Positions 24,767 to 34,812 are shown, numbered from the stretch's first letter. The stretch: 64,000 nt of DNA from Flavobacteriales bacterium (GCA_028122735.1 JAOHSR010000001.1:79711-143710); one strand, 5' to 3'. The notes: generated from the sequence alone by a model not told the origin. Numbers and translations are program-made.

Positions 24767-27700
24767 ATGAAAAAACACCTTTTAATTTTATTATTTTACT
24801 CCTTTTGTTTTAGTGCAATATCTCAGACATATATCAATTTAAAATCTGGAAAAATTAAATTAAGCGACAGTTTGGAGCTAAACCTCACACAAGAGAATAA
24901 TTATTGTTTCTTAACTCTGAAAAATATTCCTACGGATAAAGAAAAAGAAAATTTAACCTTACTTGGCCTTTCTTTTTTAGAGTACATACCAAAGAATACA
25001 TTCCTTGTAAATTTCCCAAAAAATTTTAACATTAATAGTTTAAATAATTCTAATCTTATTAATGTTTTAAATGTTCTCCCTAAGCACAAGTTAGATTTTA
25101 AAATTAATGATGGAAAGTTTCCTGACTGGGCTTTAAATGGTGATAGGTTAACTATTAAGATTCTGTTTTATAAAGATTATGATTTCAGCACTTACAGAGA
25201 AAATTTAATCGGTGTAAATTATGCGTTAAAGTATGAAAATGAATCGTATAAATCAATAACTGTTGAGATTGACAAAGAAGATCTTTCTGCAATTTCTAAA
25301 ATTAATGATGTATGGTTTATTGAACCTATTGACCCTCCATCGATTGCTGAAAATAAAACAGCAAGAACATTACATAGATCAAATGCAATTAATACACAAT
25401 ATTTGGGAGGAAAAAAATATAATGGTGAGGGTATAAATATAATGATGCAAGATGATGGATTAGTTGGACCACACATTGACAGACAGGGTCGTCTTGATCA
25501 ATCTTTTTGTATAGGATGTAGTTCTAATGCCAATGATGACCATGGAGATCATGTTTCTGGAACTATTATGGGGGCTGGAAATCTTGACCCTACAACCAAA
25601 GGCATGGCTGATGGTTCTTTTCTGTATGTATATGGAAGTAGCAATAATAATTATTATGATGTTCCAACAATTTACCAGAATAATGATGTGATTATTACAT
25701 CTAAGTCTTATAGTAATGGATGTAATGCGGGCTACACTTCGTTAGCAGAAGATCTTGACGCTCAGATAAATCAACATCCATCTCTAATACATGTTTTTTC
25801 GGCAGGAAATAATGGTACTTCTGATTGTGGCTATGGCGCTGGCTCAGGATGGGGTAATGTAACTGGTGGACATAAGCAAGCAAAAAATGTTATTTGTGTC
25901 GCAAATTTAACTCAAATTAGTAATCTGGCAGGTTCTTCTAGTAGAGGCCCAGCTGCTGATGGAAGAATTAAGCCTGATATAGGCGCTAAAGGAACATCAG
26001 TAAATTCTACATTAACTGATAATACTTATGGGAGCTTTACTGGTACATCAATGGCATGTCCTGGCATAGCAGGCTGTATGGCTCAACTCTATCAAGCATT
26101 TAAAGAATTAAACGGAAATGTAAACCCACCTTCTGATTTAATGAAATGTATTATGCTAAATTCTGCAGATGATATTGGTAATCCAGGCCCAGATTTTAAA
26201 CATGGATGGGGAGAGGTAAATGTCTTAAGAGGATTGAGAATGCTGGAAGAATCTAACTACCAATCAGGGGCAGTATCTCAAGGAGATGATAATGATCATG
26301 ATTTAATAGTTCCAGCAGGCATAAAAGATTTAAAAATTATGGTGTATTGGCATGATAAGGAAGCTAGTCCATCATCCATAATTGCATTAGTAAATGATTT
26401 AGATATTCAATTAACATCTCCAAATGGAACTGTATTTCAGCCTTGGGTTTTAGACCCTTCCCCAAACTCTACATTATTAAATTCTAATGCAGTTAGAGGT
26501 ACTGATAGTTTAAATAATATGGAACAGATTACTATAAAAAATCCAGCTCCTGGAATATATAATTTGTTAGTAAACGGTACTAGCGTACCATTTGGACCGC
26601 AAGATTATTGGCTTACATACGAGTATAATTATGAAGATATAACATTAACATATCCAGTTGGTGGTGAAGGTTTAGTTCCTGGAGAATTTGAATTAATAAG
26701 ATGGGATGCACCTGAAGATACCTTGCCTTGTGTGTTGGAATATACAACTGATAATGGTCAGTCATGGATAACAATTACATCAAGTACTAGTATTAATACA
26801 AATTTTTATAATTGGCAAGTACCATCAATTATTTCTGATGAAGTAAGAGTAAGAATTAGTAGAAATGGAATTTCTGATGAGAGTAACGCTAATTTAACAA
26901 TTGTTGATGTGCCTAATGTATCAGTAAGTTGGATATGTCCAGACTCTATATATGTTAATTGGTCAACTGTTGCTGGAGCAACATCTTATGAAGTAAGTAT
27001 GTTAGGTCAAAAATATATGGATTCTATGACGACAGTTGTTTCAAATGGAAATACTACTCAATCTGCTTTAATATTAAATCCTAACCCCAATGTATTAGAT
27101 TCCTGGTTTTCTGTTTGTGCAAAAATTAATAGTAATAAAGGAAGAAGAGATATTGCAGTAAATGCTCAGCCGTTTAATAGTAGTTGTGCAGCTCCTCCCG
27201 TTGCAGGTTTTATTGTAAACGATCCATTTACATGCTCTGGTGATGTAAGTTTTCAAGATGATAGTTATGGTCAGCCTAGTGGGTGGTTCTGGGATTTTGG
27301 TGATGGGAGTACTTCTTCTTTACAAAACCCAATTCATTCTTACCTAAGCGAGGGAACATATGATGTTTCTTTATTTGTTTCAAATGCATTAGGACAAGAC
27401 TCAATTCTTTTAACCTCGATTGTAGTGGTAGATTTTGCCAATCCTCCAATTACATTTAATGATACGGCATATGTAAATCCATCAACCTTCACTTTAACCT
27501 CTTTAAGTAGTTCTGTAAACTGGTATGCTGATACAGTTGGTAGTCAGCCTGTTGGAAACGGATCTTCATACACTACACCACTATTATCTAATAATACTAC
27601 ATATTATGCCCAAGAATTAGGAGGTCCTATTGTTAGTGGTGGGCCATTAGATAATAATATTGGGGGAGGTAGTTTTTATAATAATGATAGACATATTATT

Positions 27701-28342
27701 ATTGATTGTTATAAACAAAGCAAATTAATTTCAGCGGATGTTTATTCAGGCACTAGTCAAAATGTAACTTTTGAACTGAGAGATAATAATAGTCAAGTTA
27801 TTGAAGATAAAACAATTTTTCTTCAAACAGGATTAAATACTCTTCAATTAGGATTTAATATGCCAATTATGAATGATTTAGAACTAGGAGTCAGCGGAAC
27901 AGGTTCAGATCTATTTAGAAATAATTCAGGTGCTTCTTATCCATATCTTCTTGGTAATTTGGCAAGTATAACAGGAAATAGTTCTCCTTATGCTGGAGAT
28001 ACAAATTATCACTACTTTTTTTATAATCTGAATATTCAGGAAAGCTGTTTGTCAAATTTCTCACAAACATATGCTGTTTTTGTTACACCTTCTGAAGTAA
28101 ATAATTTTGAAAGTTCTTTAATTGATGTCTACCCAAATCCTGCAGTGGATAAGGTTTTTATATCATCAAAAAGTCTCATTAGTAACTTAAAGATATTTGA
28201 TTTAAGTGGTAAGTTGTGTTATGTGGATAATACCATTTCTAATCAACAGGAAGTGGATATAAGTAAATTTTCAAAAGGGATATATACTATAAATGTTATT
28301 GATCAACAGAGCTCTTATGTTAGGAAATTATTCGTTGAATAA
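24767..28342 (+). CDS. T9SS-exported subtilisin-family (S8) serine protease
   Basis: 1191 residues: signal peptide 1-19, propeptide-like region to about 200, S8 catalytic domain about 210-490 with D230, H259 ('DDHGDH'), oxyanion N348 ('SAGNNG') and S428 ('GTSMACPG'). A proprotein-convertase-like P domain follows ('LVNDLDIQLTSPNG' near 545-610), then Ig-like domains, a PKD domain about 825-890 ('FWDFGDGS'), and a T9SS sorting domain from about 1108 ('VYPNPA'). It would be displayed on or released from the cell surface to degrade protein. It stops exactly where convergent kdsB stops, with no base between. Confidence 0.93.
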   Translation: MKKHLLILLFYSFCFSAISQTYINLKSGKIKLSDSLELNLTQENNYCFLTLKNIPTDKEKENLTLLGLSFLEYIPKNTFLVNFPKNFNINSLNNSNLINVLNVLPKHKLDFKINDGKFPDWALNGDRLTIKILFYKDYDFSTYRENLIGVNYALKYENESYKSITVEIDKEDLSAISKINDVWFIEPIDPPSIAENKTARTLHRSNAINTQYLGGKKYNGEGINIMMQDDGLVGPHIDRQGRLDQSFCIGCSSNANDDHGDHVSGTIMGAGNLDPTTKGMADGSFLYVYGSSNNNYYDVPTIYQNNDVIITSKSYSNGCNAGYTSLAEDLDAQINQHPSLIHVFSAGNNGTSDCGYGAGSGWGNVTGGHKQAKNVICVANLTQISNLAGSSSRGPAADGRIKPDIGAKGTSVNSTLTDNTYGSFTGTSMACPGIAGCMAQLYQAFKELNGNVNPPSDLMKCIMLNSADDIGNPGPDFKHGWGEVNVLRGLRMLEESNYQSGAVSQGDDNDHDLIVPAGIKDLKIMVYWHDKEASPSSIIALVNDLDIQLTSPNGTVFQPWVLDPSPNSTLLNSNAVRGTDSLNNMEQITIKNPAPGIYNLLVNGTSVPFGPQDYWLTYEYNYEDITLTYPVGGEGLVPGEFELIRWDAPEDTLPCVLEYTTDNGQSWITITSSTSINTNFYNWQVPSIISDEVRVRISRNGISDESNANLTIVDVPNVSVSWICPDSIYVNWSTVAGATSYEVSMLGQKYMDSMTTVVSNGNTTQSALILNPNPNVLDSWFSVCAKINSNKGRRDIAVNAQPFNSSCAAPPVAGFIVNDPFTCSGDVSFQDDSYGQPSGWFWDFGDGSTSSLQNPIHSYLSEGTYDVSLFVSNALGQDSILLTSIVVVDFANPPITFNDTAYVNPSTFTLTSLSSSVNWYADTVGSQPVGNGSSYTTPLLSNNTTYYAQELGGPIVSGGPLDNNIGGGSFYNNDRHIIIDCYKQSKLISADVYSGTSQNVTFELRDNNSQVIEDKTIFLQTGLNTLQLGFNMPIMNDLELGVSGTGSDLFRNNSGASYPYLLGNLASITGNSSPYAGDTNYHYFFYNLNIQESCLSNFSQTYAVFVTPSEVNNFESSLIDVYPNPAVDKVFISSKSLISNLKIFDLSGKLCYVDNTISNQQEVDISKFSKGIYTINVIDQQSSYVRKLFVE

Positions 28343-29062
28343 TTAATTACCTACTTTTTTATAATATTCTAATAAGTTATCCAGATCATCTTTTGTATCT
28401 ATTGATATACTCTCAAAATTTGTCTCAATAATTTTAATCTTATAATTATTATCCATCCATCTTAATTGTTCTAATTTTAGCTTTAATTCATTCTCAGATG
28501 GATTAAGAGCGCAAAGTTTTTGAAGAATACCCTTTTTAAAAGCATATATACCAATATGCTTGTAATAAGTTAAACTTTCTTTTTCTACATCTCTATAAAA
28601 GTCAGTGGCAATCATTTCTTTATTGAAGTTAACTTTTACTGTATTTGGATTGTGTATTTCATTTTTAGATGTAATTTTTTTTGCAAGAGAAATTATATCA
28701 TCTGAACAAACTCCAAACGAATCAATTATCTTGTCAATTTGTTTAGGATTAATAAGAGGTTCATCTGCTTGTACATTAATGATTAAATCATAATCTATGT
28801 TTAAAGACTTGACTACTTCATTACATCTATCAGTGCCAGAAATGTGATTTTTATTAGTCATTATTGTTTTTGCATTAAAAAGTATTGTATGATCATAAAT
28901 TTCCTTACTGTCAGTGGCTATCAGTATATCTAAATCATTTTTACATTTTTTAATTTGATTATAAACAGTTTTAATCATGCTTTTACCATTTATATTTATT
29001 AATGGTTTTTTTGGTAATCTTGTTGATTCTAATCTAGCTGGAATTAAAACTAAGATCTTCAT
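28343..29062 (-). CDS. kdsB: CMP-KDO synthetase
   Basis: 239 residues; 3-deoxy-manno-octulosonate cytidylyltransferase activates KDO with CTP for LPS inner-core assembly. The N-terminal 'MKILVLIPARLESTRLPKKPL' is diagnostic, with 'INVQADEPLI' (about 95-104) and 'YKHIGIYAFKK' further on. Length is a little below the usual 250. It starts 1 base after the TonB receptor stop, so both are on one transcript, an unusual pairing. Confidence 0.96.
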   Translation of the reverse strand: MKILVLIPARLESTRLPKKPLININGKSMIKTVYNQIKKCKNDLDILIATDSKEIYDHTILFNAKTIMTNKNHISGTDRCNEVVKSLNIDYDLIINVQADEPLINPKQIDKIIDSFGVCSDDIISLAKKITSKNEIHNPNTVKVNFNKEMIATDFYRDVEKESLTYYKHIGIYAFKKGILQKLCALNPSENELKLKLEQLRWMDNNYKIKIIETNFESISIDTKDDLDNLLEYYKKVGN

Positions 29063-29063
29063 T

Positions 29064-31460
29064 TTATATTTTTATACTTAATTGAAGTGCTATAGTTCGC
29101 TGAGGTTGCATATCAGCAGGCCTACTCATATATTCTCTATTAAAAACATTATTTACCATTAAACTTAGCTTTGAATTTTTATCCACATTATAACCTAATC
29201 TAATATCAAATATCACATCTCCATTTTTGAATTTTTCTCTTGCTTCATTGATTCCAGGGATTAATTCTTGGTTTAGCCATTCATCAGTAAAAACTTTATC
29301 AATATTTTTCATAAACGAATTATAACGAACACTTCCTCCCAAAATATAATTATCAAAATAAGTTATTTCAGCATCGATTTTAGCAATATGTTGGTATCGA
29401 TATTTTAGTATAGAAGGATCAGAGCTAGAATTGTTGTATGTTAGTTCGGGTCCTATGATTTCGCCATTAATTGAGATTTCTCCGATACTTTCTGTATAAA
29501 CTTCATCAGGATTTAATGCAATAGGATTCATATATGTGTAACCACCAATGATATATGCCTTAATATTTGGAGTTATTTTTCCTTGTCCATTAAAACTTAA
29601 TTCCAATCCACTAATTTGTGTTGCTCCAATATTTACTGATTTAAATCCAAGTCCATATAATGGCATTGTCTGTGGGTCTCCCCATTGTCCAAAAGTAAAC
29701 TCCATCATATCATTATATCTCATATTGAATGCAGCAATATCAATTGAGCCATTCCAATTTCTTATTTTAATATTTTGTTTAATTCCAATTTCTGCACTCC
29801 AACCTGTTTCAGGTTTTAATTCTGGATTTGAATAAACTTCAATACCAGATGCATTTGTTGAAACAAATAGCTCTGCCATTGATGGGAAACGATATCCTTG
29901 ACCCCAAGATGTCCTTAAGAAAGTTGTTTCGCCAATTTGATAATTAAGACCAGCTCTAAAGACAGGGCTTCCAATAGCGAAATGGTCTGTAGTATCTCCA
30001 TTAATTATATGTTTTGATTCAGAGTTTAAGCTAAAATATTCATATCTACCACCAACTGAAATATTCAAGTCCCCAATTTTTTTATCAATCTGACTATATA
30101 CAGCGTGATTTCTTCTATAATTCTTTCCTTTAAATATTTTTGCTCTTGCAAATATTATTTCATTAGTTATTCCAGAAGTAAAACTTAGATTGTGTTTCTT
30201 GATATTTTTTTGCCACCGATAATCACTGTAGTATGATTTAGAAGTATTATCATTTTCTAGCAGACTATCAAGAGATTCATTATCATTAATTACTTTTAAA
30301 AAGCGTGTCCTTAAAGAATGTCTATTATTTCCTTTTATATAAGTTACATAAGGATCAATATTGTATGAATCCCCACTAGTTGTTGAAACATCATTGTTTA
30401 GAGCCGTAAATGCTCTGTCAAAGCTATCCCATATGATCACTGAGGCAGTTGATTCAAATAGAAAGTTAGCATTAATACCATAGCTAAGGCCAGTAATTTT
30501 TTTGCTTTTAAAAAGGGAATTAATATTAAATCTTTTTCTTTGAGTTTCTTCATCTTTCCTATAACCTTCATCTTCAAAAATATTACCTCCAAATGAAATG
30601 TCAAGATTATCATATTTTATTGCTTGTAAGAATTCAATTCCTTTGAATGTGTTTCTTTCTCCCTCATACCAATTAAGGGAGGATCTTTTGGCAAAATCAA
30701 TTATACCATAATTAATATTAACCTTTGTATATCCAATATTAGGATTCTTATCAATTTCAGATTGTTTAGGATATGCTGTTCGAATATTTATTATTCCATT
30801 TAATGCAGAAGACCCATATAATGCAGAAGATGCTCCCTTTATAATTTCTACTTGATTTATATTTTCTGTTGCAACTAAGTTCCATTGAACTTGACCTGCA
30901 TCTCCTGAAATAAGAGGCATATCATCTACCATAACTAAAACTCTTGTCCCCGCCCCATAACTCCAGCCACTACCCCCTCTAATATTTGCCTGACCATCAG
31001 TAATATTTAATCCAGGGATTTGCTCCATAGCTGTTTCAATATTTGATGAATTTTTATTTTCTATTAAATTAGGCTTAATCACTTCCATTGAAACTGTAGT
31101 TTCTTCAAGTCTTTGATTAAATTTTCCTGCTGATACTACCACTGTATTTAATTGCTCGGAAGATGGGGATAACTTAATATTAAGATTTATAGATGAATCT
31201 TTTTTGGAAGAGATATTTTTGATTTGGTTTTCATAACCAATATATTTAAAAGTAATCTTGCTCTCTCCAACAGGAATTTTTATTTCATAAAAACCATCAA
31301 TATTTGTTGAGGTTCCCTGATTATTGCAAATTATATTTACACCTATTAGTGCCTCTGAAGTTACTTTATCAATTACATTTCCTCTTATAATAACTTCTTT
31401 GTTTTGAGAGTATGTGTCAAGAAAAAATAGTAAGAATAAAATTGAAAGAAGTCTTTTCAT
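29064..31460 (-). CDS. TonB-dependent outer membrane receptor
   Basis: 798 residues from the ATG at 31460, which gives a clean signal peptide (MKRLLSILFLLFFLDTYSQ); a frame start at 31499 would lie upstream of the -7 element. A CarboxypepD_reg-like domain spans about 22-105. The plug domain follows (about 110-230, 'ETAMEQIPGLNITDGQANIRGGSG' and 'VEIIKGASSALYGSSALNG'). The rest is a 22-stranded barrel ending in a TonB-receptor C-terminus ('RTIALQLSIKI'). There is no SusD partner, so it is more likely for siderophore, vitamin or metal uptake than for glycans. The ligand cannot be told. Confidence 0.93.
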   Translation of the reverse strand: MKRLLSILFLLFFLDTYSQNKEVIIRGNVIDKVTSEALIGVNIICNNQGTSTNIDGFYEIKIPVGESKITFKYIGYENQIKNISSKKDSSINLNIKLSPSSEQLNTVVVSAGKFNQRLEETTVSMEVIKPNLIENKNSSNIETAMEQIPGLNITDGQANIRGGSGWSYGAGTRVLVMVDDMPLISGDAGQVQWNLVATENINQVEIIKGASSALYGSSALNGIINIRTAYPKQSEIDKNPNIGYTKVNINYGIIDFAKRSSLNWYEGERNTFKGIEFLQAIKYDNLDISFGGNIFEDEGYRKDEETQRKRFNINSLFKSKKITGLSYGINANFLFESTASVIIWDSFDRAFTALNNDVSTTSGDSYNIDPYVTYIKGNNRHSLRTRFLKVINDNESLDSLLENDNTSKSYYSDYRWQKNIKKHNLSFTSGITNEIIFARAKIFKGKNYRRNHAVYSQIDKKIGDLNISVGGRYEYFSLNSESKHIINGDTTDHFAIGSPVFRAGLNYQIGETTFLRTSWGQGYRFPSMAELFVSTNASGIEVYSNPELKPETGWSAEIGIKQNIKIRNWNGSIDIAAFNMRYNDMMEFTFGQWGDPQTMPLYGLGFKSVNIGATQISGLELSFNGQGKITPNIKAYIIGGYTYMNPIALNPDEVYTESIGEISINGEIIGPELTYNNSSSDPSILKYRYQHIAKIDAEITYFDNYILGGSVRYNSFMKNIDKVFTDEWLNQELIPGINEAREKFKNGDVIFDIRLGYNVDKNSKLSLMVNNVFNREYMSRPADMQPQRTIALQLSIKI

Positions 31461-31482
31461 CAAATCTCTAGTAAAATTCATA

Positions 31483-31490
31483 CAAATATA
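31483..31490 (-). promoter_or_regulatory. -7 element for the TonB receptor/kdsB operon
   Basis: Exact TAnnTTTG (TATATTTG on the minus strand), 23 bases upstream of the ATG at 31460. It supports that start over one at 31499. Confidence 0.5.
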
Positions 31491-31516
31491 AAAAACCAAA
31501 ATGGATACTTTAAAAG

Positions 31517-31546
31517 TTTGATTTTTATAAAAAAAATATACATTTG
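31517..31546 (+). promoter_or_regulatory. Full Bacteroidota promoter for gdhA
   Basis: TTTG at 31517-31520, an 18-base spacer, and TACATTTG at 31539-31546, matching both consensus boxes exactly. Transcription would start near 31552 and give a leader of about 36 bases. Confidence 0.8.
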
Positions 31547-31587
31547 CGAAGATTATAAACTAAAAAGCACTAAAACACAAAAACAAA

Positions 31588-32922
31588 ATGGAAGAAAATG
31601 TAAGACAATTTCTCTCATGGGTAAAAGAAAGTAATCCAGGAGAATCTGAATTTTTACAAGCAGTTGAAGAAGTAGCAGAAGCAGTATTGCCAATAATAGA
31701 TGACCATCCAAGATTTAAAAACATAAAAATCTTAGAAAGAATGGTAGAGCCTGAAAGAGTAATTACTTTTAGGGTACCATGGTTAGATGATAATGGAAAT
31801 GTTCAAGTTAATAGAGGTTACAGAATTGAAATGAATTCAGCTATTGGTCCATACAAGGGTGGTTTGAGATTTCACCCATCTGTAAATTTATCAATACTTA
31901 AGTTTTTAGCATTTGAGCAAGTGTTTAAAAATGCTTTAACATCCTTACCAATGGGTGGTGGTAAAGGTGGTTCTAATTTTGATCCAAAAGGGAAGTCTGA
32001 TAATGAAATAATGAAGTTTTGTCAATCTTTTATGACAGAACTTTGCAGACATATAGGCCCTAACACAGATGTTCCTGCAGGAGACATTGGAGTTGGAGGT
32101 AGAGAAATTGGTTACATGTTTGGACAGTATAAAAGAATTAGGAATGAATTTACTGGTGTTCTTACCGGTAAAGGTTTGGGATGGGGTGGATCTTTAATAC
32201 GTCCTGAAGCAACTGGATATGGTAATGTGTATTTTGCACAAAATATGTTAGTTGAAAATGGGGATTCATTTGATGATAAAACTGTTGTTATATCAGGCTC
32301 AGGAAATGTTGCTCAGTATTCTTGCGAAAAAGCGACAGAACTAGGTGCTAAAGTAGTTTCTATGTCTGATTCATCGGGTTACATTTATGATAAAGACGGA
32401 ATTAGTTCAGAAAAATTAGCTTTTATAATGAATCTCAAAAATGTTAAAAGAGGAAGAATTAAAGAATATGCTAATCATTATGGTTGTGAATTTCATGAAG
32501 GAAGACCTTGGAGTTTAAAATGTGATATTGCACTTCCTTGTGCTACTCAAAATGAATTAAATAAATCAGAAGCAGAAGATCTAGTTAGTAATGGATGTAT
32601 TTGCGTTGCAGAGGGAGCAAATATGCCATCAACTCCAGAAGCTGTTGAAGTTTTTTTAGCTGCTAAAATCTTATTTGCCCCAGGAAAAGCATCTAATGCT
32701 GGAGGTGTAGCTACATCAGGCCTTGAAATGTCTCAAAATTCCTTGAGAATGAGTTGGACTCGTGAAGAGGTTGATTCAAAGCTAAAAACTATAATGAACG
32801 ATATTCATTCTCAATGTGTAAAGCATGGGAAAGAAGGTGACTTTGTTAATTATGTCAAGGGTGCTAATATTGCTGGTTTTCTTAAGGTTGCTGATGCAAT
32901 GTTCGACCAAGGAATTGTGTAG
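31588..32922 (+). CDS. gdhA: NADP-specific glutamate dehydrogenase
   Basis: 444 residues; makes glutamate from 2-oxoglutarate and ammonia. The catalytic lysine region 'PMGGGKGGSNFDPKGKSD' is at about 122-140, and 'GPNTDVPAGDIGVGGREIGYMFG' at about 157-180. The Rossmann domain starts near 230 ('VVISGSGNVAQY'). Length matches the NADP-type hexameric enzymes. It has its own strong promoter and is followed by a short GTG frame and kbl. With sucA/sucB in the same window, it ties 2-oxoglutarate use to nitrogen assimilation. Confidence 0.97.
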   Translation: MEENVRQFLSWVKESNPGESEFLQAVEEVAEAVLPIIDDHPRFKNIKILERMVEPERVITFRVPWLDDNGNVQVNRGYRIEMNSAIGPYKGGLRFHPSVNLSILKFLAFEQVFKNALTSLPMGGGKGGSNFDPKGKSDNEIMKFCQSFMTELCRHIGPNTDVPAGDIGVGGREIGYMFGQYKRIRNEFTGVLTGKGLGWGGSLIRPEATGYGNVYFAQNMLVENGDSFDDKTVVISGSGNVAQYSCEKATELGAKVVSMSDSSGYIYDKDGISSEKLAFIMNLKNVKRGRIKEYANHYGCEFHEGRPWSLKCDIALPCATQNELNKSEAEDLVSNGCICVAEGANMPSTPEAVEVFLAAKILFAPGKASNAGGVATSGLEMSQNSLRMSWTREEVDSKLKTIMNDIHSQCVKHGKEGDFVNYVKGANIAGFLKVADAMFDQGIV

Positions 32923-33041
32923 TGCTTCTTCTAAAGAAACATCGTATATTTATTTCAAATACAGGTTTTTTTGAGTTTTATAAAAATGGCAACTTAAAGG
33001 TATGGACAGCCGGTCCGTATTCAATTTGGGAGAAGCAATAA
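32922..33041 (+). CDS. Possible 39-residue protein or gene remnant after gdhA
   Basis: A GTG at 32922 shares one base with the gdhA stop and opens a 39-codon frame. The peptide starts LLLKKHRIF and ends in FYKNGNLKVWTAGPYSIWEK, whose composition looks protein-like rather than random (two Trp, Gly-Pro turn). I do not recognise it. It could be a translationally coupled small protein or the decayed end of a longer gene; the in-frame stop upstream is inside gdhA. Confidence 0.35.
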   Translation: MLLLKKHRIFISNTGFFEFYKNGNLKVWTAGPYSIWEKQ

Positions 33042-33058
33042 TTTTATTACTTTTTATT

Positions 33059-33066
33059 TACTTTTG
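33059..33066 (+). promoter_or_regulatory. -7 element for kbl
   Basis: Exact TAnnTTTG (TACTTTTG) 20 bases upstream of the kbl ATG. A TTTG at 33025-33028 is too far upstream to be its -33 partner. Confidence 0.45.
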
Positions 33067-33085
33067 CTAGAACAAAAAATCTACT

Positions 33086-34282
33086 ATGATTGGAAAGCTA
33101 AAAAAACAACTGCAAGAGGAGCTCAATAGTATTTCAGAAGCTGGATTGTATAAAAAAGAACGTATAATTACTAAACCTCAAGCTACTGAAATTGAGGTTA
33201 GTACGGGTGAAAAAGTGCTGAATTTCTGTGCTAATAATTATTTGGGACTTTCATCTCATCCAGAAGTGGTTCAAGCTGCAAAAGATGCTTTAGATACTCA
33301 TGGTTTTGGTATGTCTTCAGTTCGCTTTATATGTGGTACTCAAGATATTCATAAAAAATTAGAAGAAAAGCTTTCCTCTTTTTTGTCAACCGAAGACACT
33401 ATTTTATATGCTGCTGCATTTGATGCAAATGGAGGATTGTTTGAGCCAATTTTTGGGAAAGAAGATGCGATTATTTCAGATTCATTAAATCATGCCTCAA
33501 TTATTGATGGGGTGAGATTATGCAAAGCTGTTAGATACAGATACCAAAATAATGATATGCAGGATTTAGAAACTAAATTAATTGAATCTCAAGCTCAAAG
33601 AAATAGAGTGATTGTAACAGATGGTGTTTTTTCTATGGATGGATATATTGCTCAACTTGATAAAATTTGTGACTTAGCCGAGAAATATGATGCACTTGTG
33701 ATGGTTGATGACTGTCATTCAACAGGATTTGTAGGTAAAACAGGTAGAGGAACTCATGAACATTGTGGAGTTTTGGGGAGAGTAGATATTATTACTGGAA
33801 CACTTGGAAAAGCTTTAGGTGGTGCAATGGGAGGTTTTACTTCTGGAAGAAAAGAAATAATTGAGATGTTACGTCAAAAATCAAGACCTTATCTTTTCTC
33901 AAATTCTCTTGCACCTTCAATTGTGGGTTCTGGGATTAAAGTTTTAGAAATTTTAGAGAAATCTACTGATCTTAGAGATAAACTAGAGAAAAATACGAAA
34001 TATTTTAGAGAATCAATGTCGTCAGCTGGATTTGATATAAAAGAAGGGATTCACGCCATTGTACCTGTAATGCTTTATGATGCTAAATTAGCTAGCTTAA
34101 TGGCTGATAAATTATTGCAAGAAGGGATTTATGTTATTGGATTCTCATTTCCAGTAGTTCCCAAGGGAAAAGCTCGTATTAGAGTCCAAATTTCTGCTGC
34201 TCATAGCATTGAAAATCTTGACCATGCAATTAATTCATTTGTAAAAGTAGCAAAAGAGTTGGGAGTTCTAGATAATAATTAA
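33086..34282 (+). CDS. kbl: 2-amino-3-ketobutyrate CoA ligase (glycine C-acetyltransferase)
   Basis: 398 residues; PLP enzyme of the alpha-oxoamine synthase family that cleaves 2-amino-3-ketobutyrate with CoA into glycine and acetyl-CoA in threonine breakdown. The PLP lysine is K242 in 'GTLGKALGG', and 'VDDCHSTG' (207-214) holds the pyridine-contacting Asp. Length equals typical Kbl (398). Serine palmitoyltransferase and KAPA synthase are related, but '[14 protein letters not shown]' and '[12 protein letters not shown]' favour Kbl. The usual partner threonine dehydrogenase is not in the window. Confidence 0.92.
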   Translation: MIGKLKKQLQEELNSISEAGLYKKERIITKPQATEIEVSTGEKVLNFCANNYLGLSSHPEVVQAAKDALDTHGFGMSSVRFICGTQDIHKKLEEKLSSFLSTEDTILYAAAFDANGGLFEPIFGKEDAIISDSLNHASIIDGVRLCKAVRYRYQNNDMQDLETKLIESQAQRNRVIVTDGVFSMDGYIAQLDKICDLAEKYDALVMVDDCHSTGFVGKTGRGTHEHCGVLGRVDIITGTLGKALGGAMGGFTSGRKEIIEMLRQKSRPYLFSNSLAPSIVGSGIKVLEILEKSTDLRDKLEKNTKYFRESMSSAGFDIKEGIHAIVPVMLYDAKLASLMADKLLQEGIYVIGFSFPVVPKGKARIRVQISAAHSIENLDHAINSFVKVAKELGVLDNN

Positions 34283-34292
34283 TTAATAAAAT

Positions 34293-34322
34293 TTTGAAAT
34301 AGATAAAAAAAGTGTAGTTTTG
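34293..34322 (+). promoter_or_regulatory. Full Bacteroidota promoter for the rplM-rpsI operon
   Basis: TTTG at 34293-34296, 18-base spacer, TAGTTTTG at 34315-34322. Both boxes match exactly and the spacing equals that at gdhA. Leader to the GTG start is about 27 bases. Confidence 0.8.
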
Positions 34323-34354
34323 CACCCCTTTAAATTAAGTAAAAAATAAAAATT

Positions 34355-34810
34355 GTGGATACATTAAGCTATAAAACATTGTCATCAAACAAAATTTCTG
34401 CTGATAAGAAATGGTTTGTCGTTGATGCTGAAGGTCAAAACCTTGGAAGATTTTCATCTAAAATTGCAAAAGTTCTAAGAGGAAAATATAAAACAAATTT
34501 CACTCCACATGCAGATTGTGGAGACAATGTTGTTATTATAAATGCTTCAAAGATTGTTATGACTGGAAACAAATTAGAGAAGAGAGAAATTTTTAGTCAC
34601 ACTGGATACCCTGGAGGTCAAAAAAGAATTACCCCAAAAGAAATGTTAGTTAAGGACGGTACATCAGTAGTTAGACACGCTATTAAAGGGATGTTACCTA
34701 AAAATAAATTAGGAGCTGCAATTTTAAAGAACTGTTATATTTTCTCTTTAGAAAATCATGACAAAGAGGCGCAGAAGCCTACAAGTCTTAACTTAAACGA
34801 TCTTATTTAA
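34355..34810 (+). CDS. rplM: 50S ribosomal protein L13
   Basis: 151 residues; early-assembly protein of the large subunit. Conserved motifs are 'WFVVDAEGQNLGRFSSKIA', 'VVIINASKIVMTGNKLE', 'YSHTGYPGG'-like 'FSHTGYPGGQK' and 'KGMLPKNKLG'. Translation starts with GTG, the only start that gives the normal Bacteroidota N-terminus ('MDTLSYKTLS'). It is followed after 2 bases by rpsI, as in most bacteria. Confidence 0.98.
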   Translation: MDTLSYKTLSSNKISADKKWFVVDAEGQNLGRFSSKIAKVLRGKYKTNFTPHADCGDNVVIINASKIVMTGNKLEKREIFSHTGYPGGQKRITPKEMLVKDGTSVVRHAIKGMLPKNKLGAAILKNCYIFSLENHDKEAQKPTSLNLNDLI

Positions 34811-34812
34811 TT

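Noticed and set aside
33002-33070. 22-residue frame beginning with ATG between gdhA and kbl
   Set aside because: Overlaps the better-looking GTG frame and the kbl -7 box, and has no protein-like features beyond one hydrophobic run.
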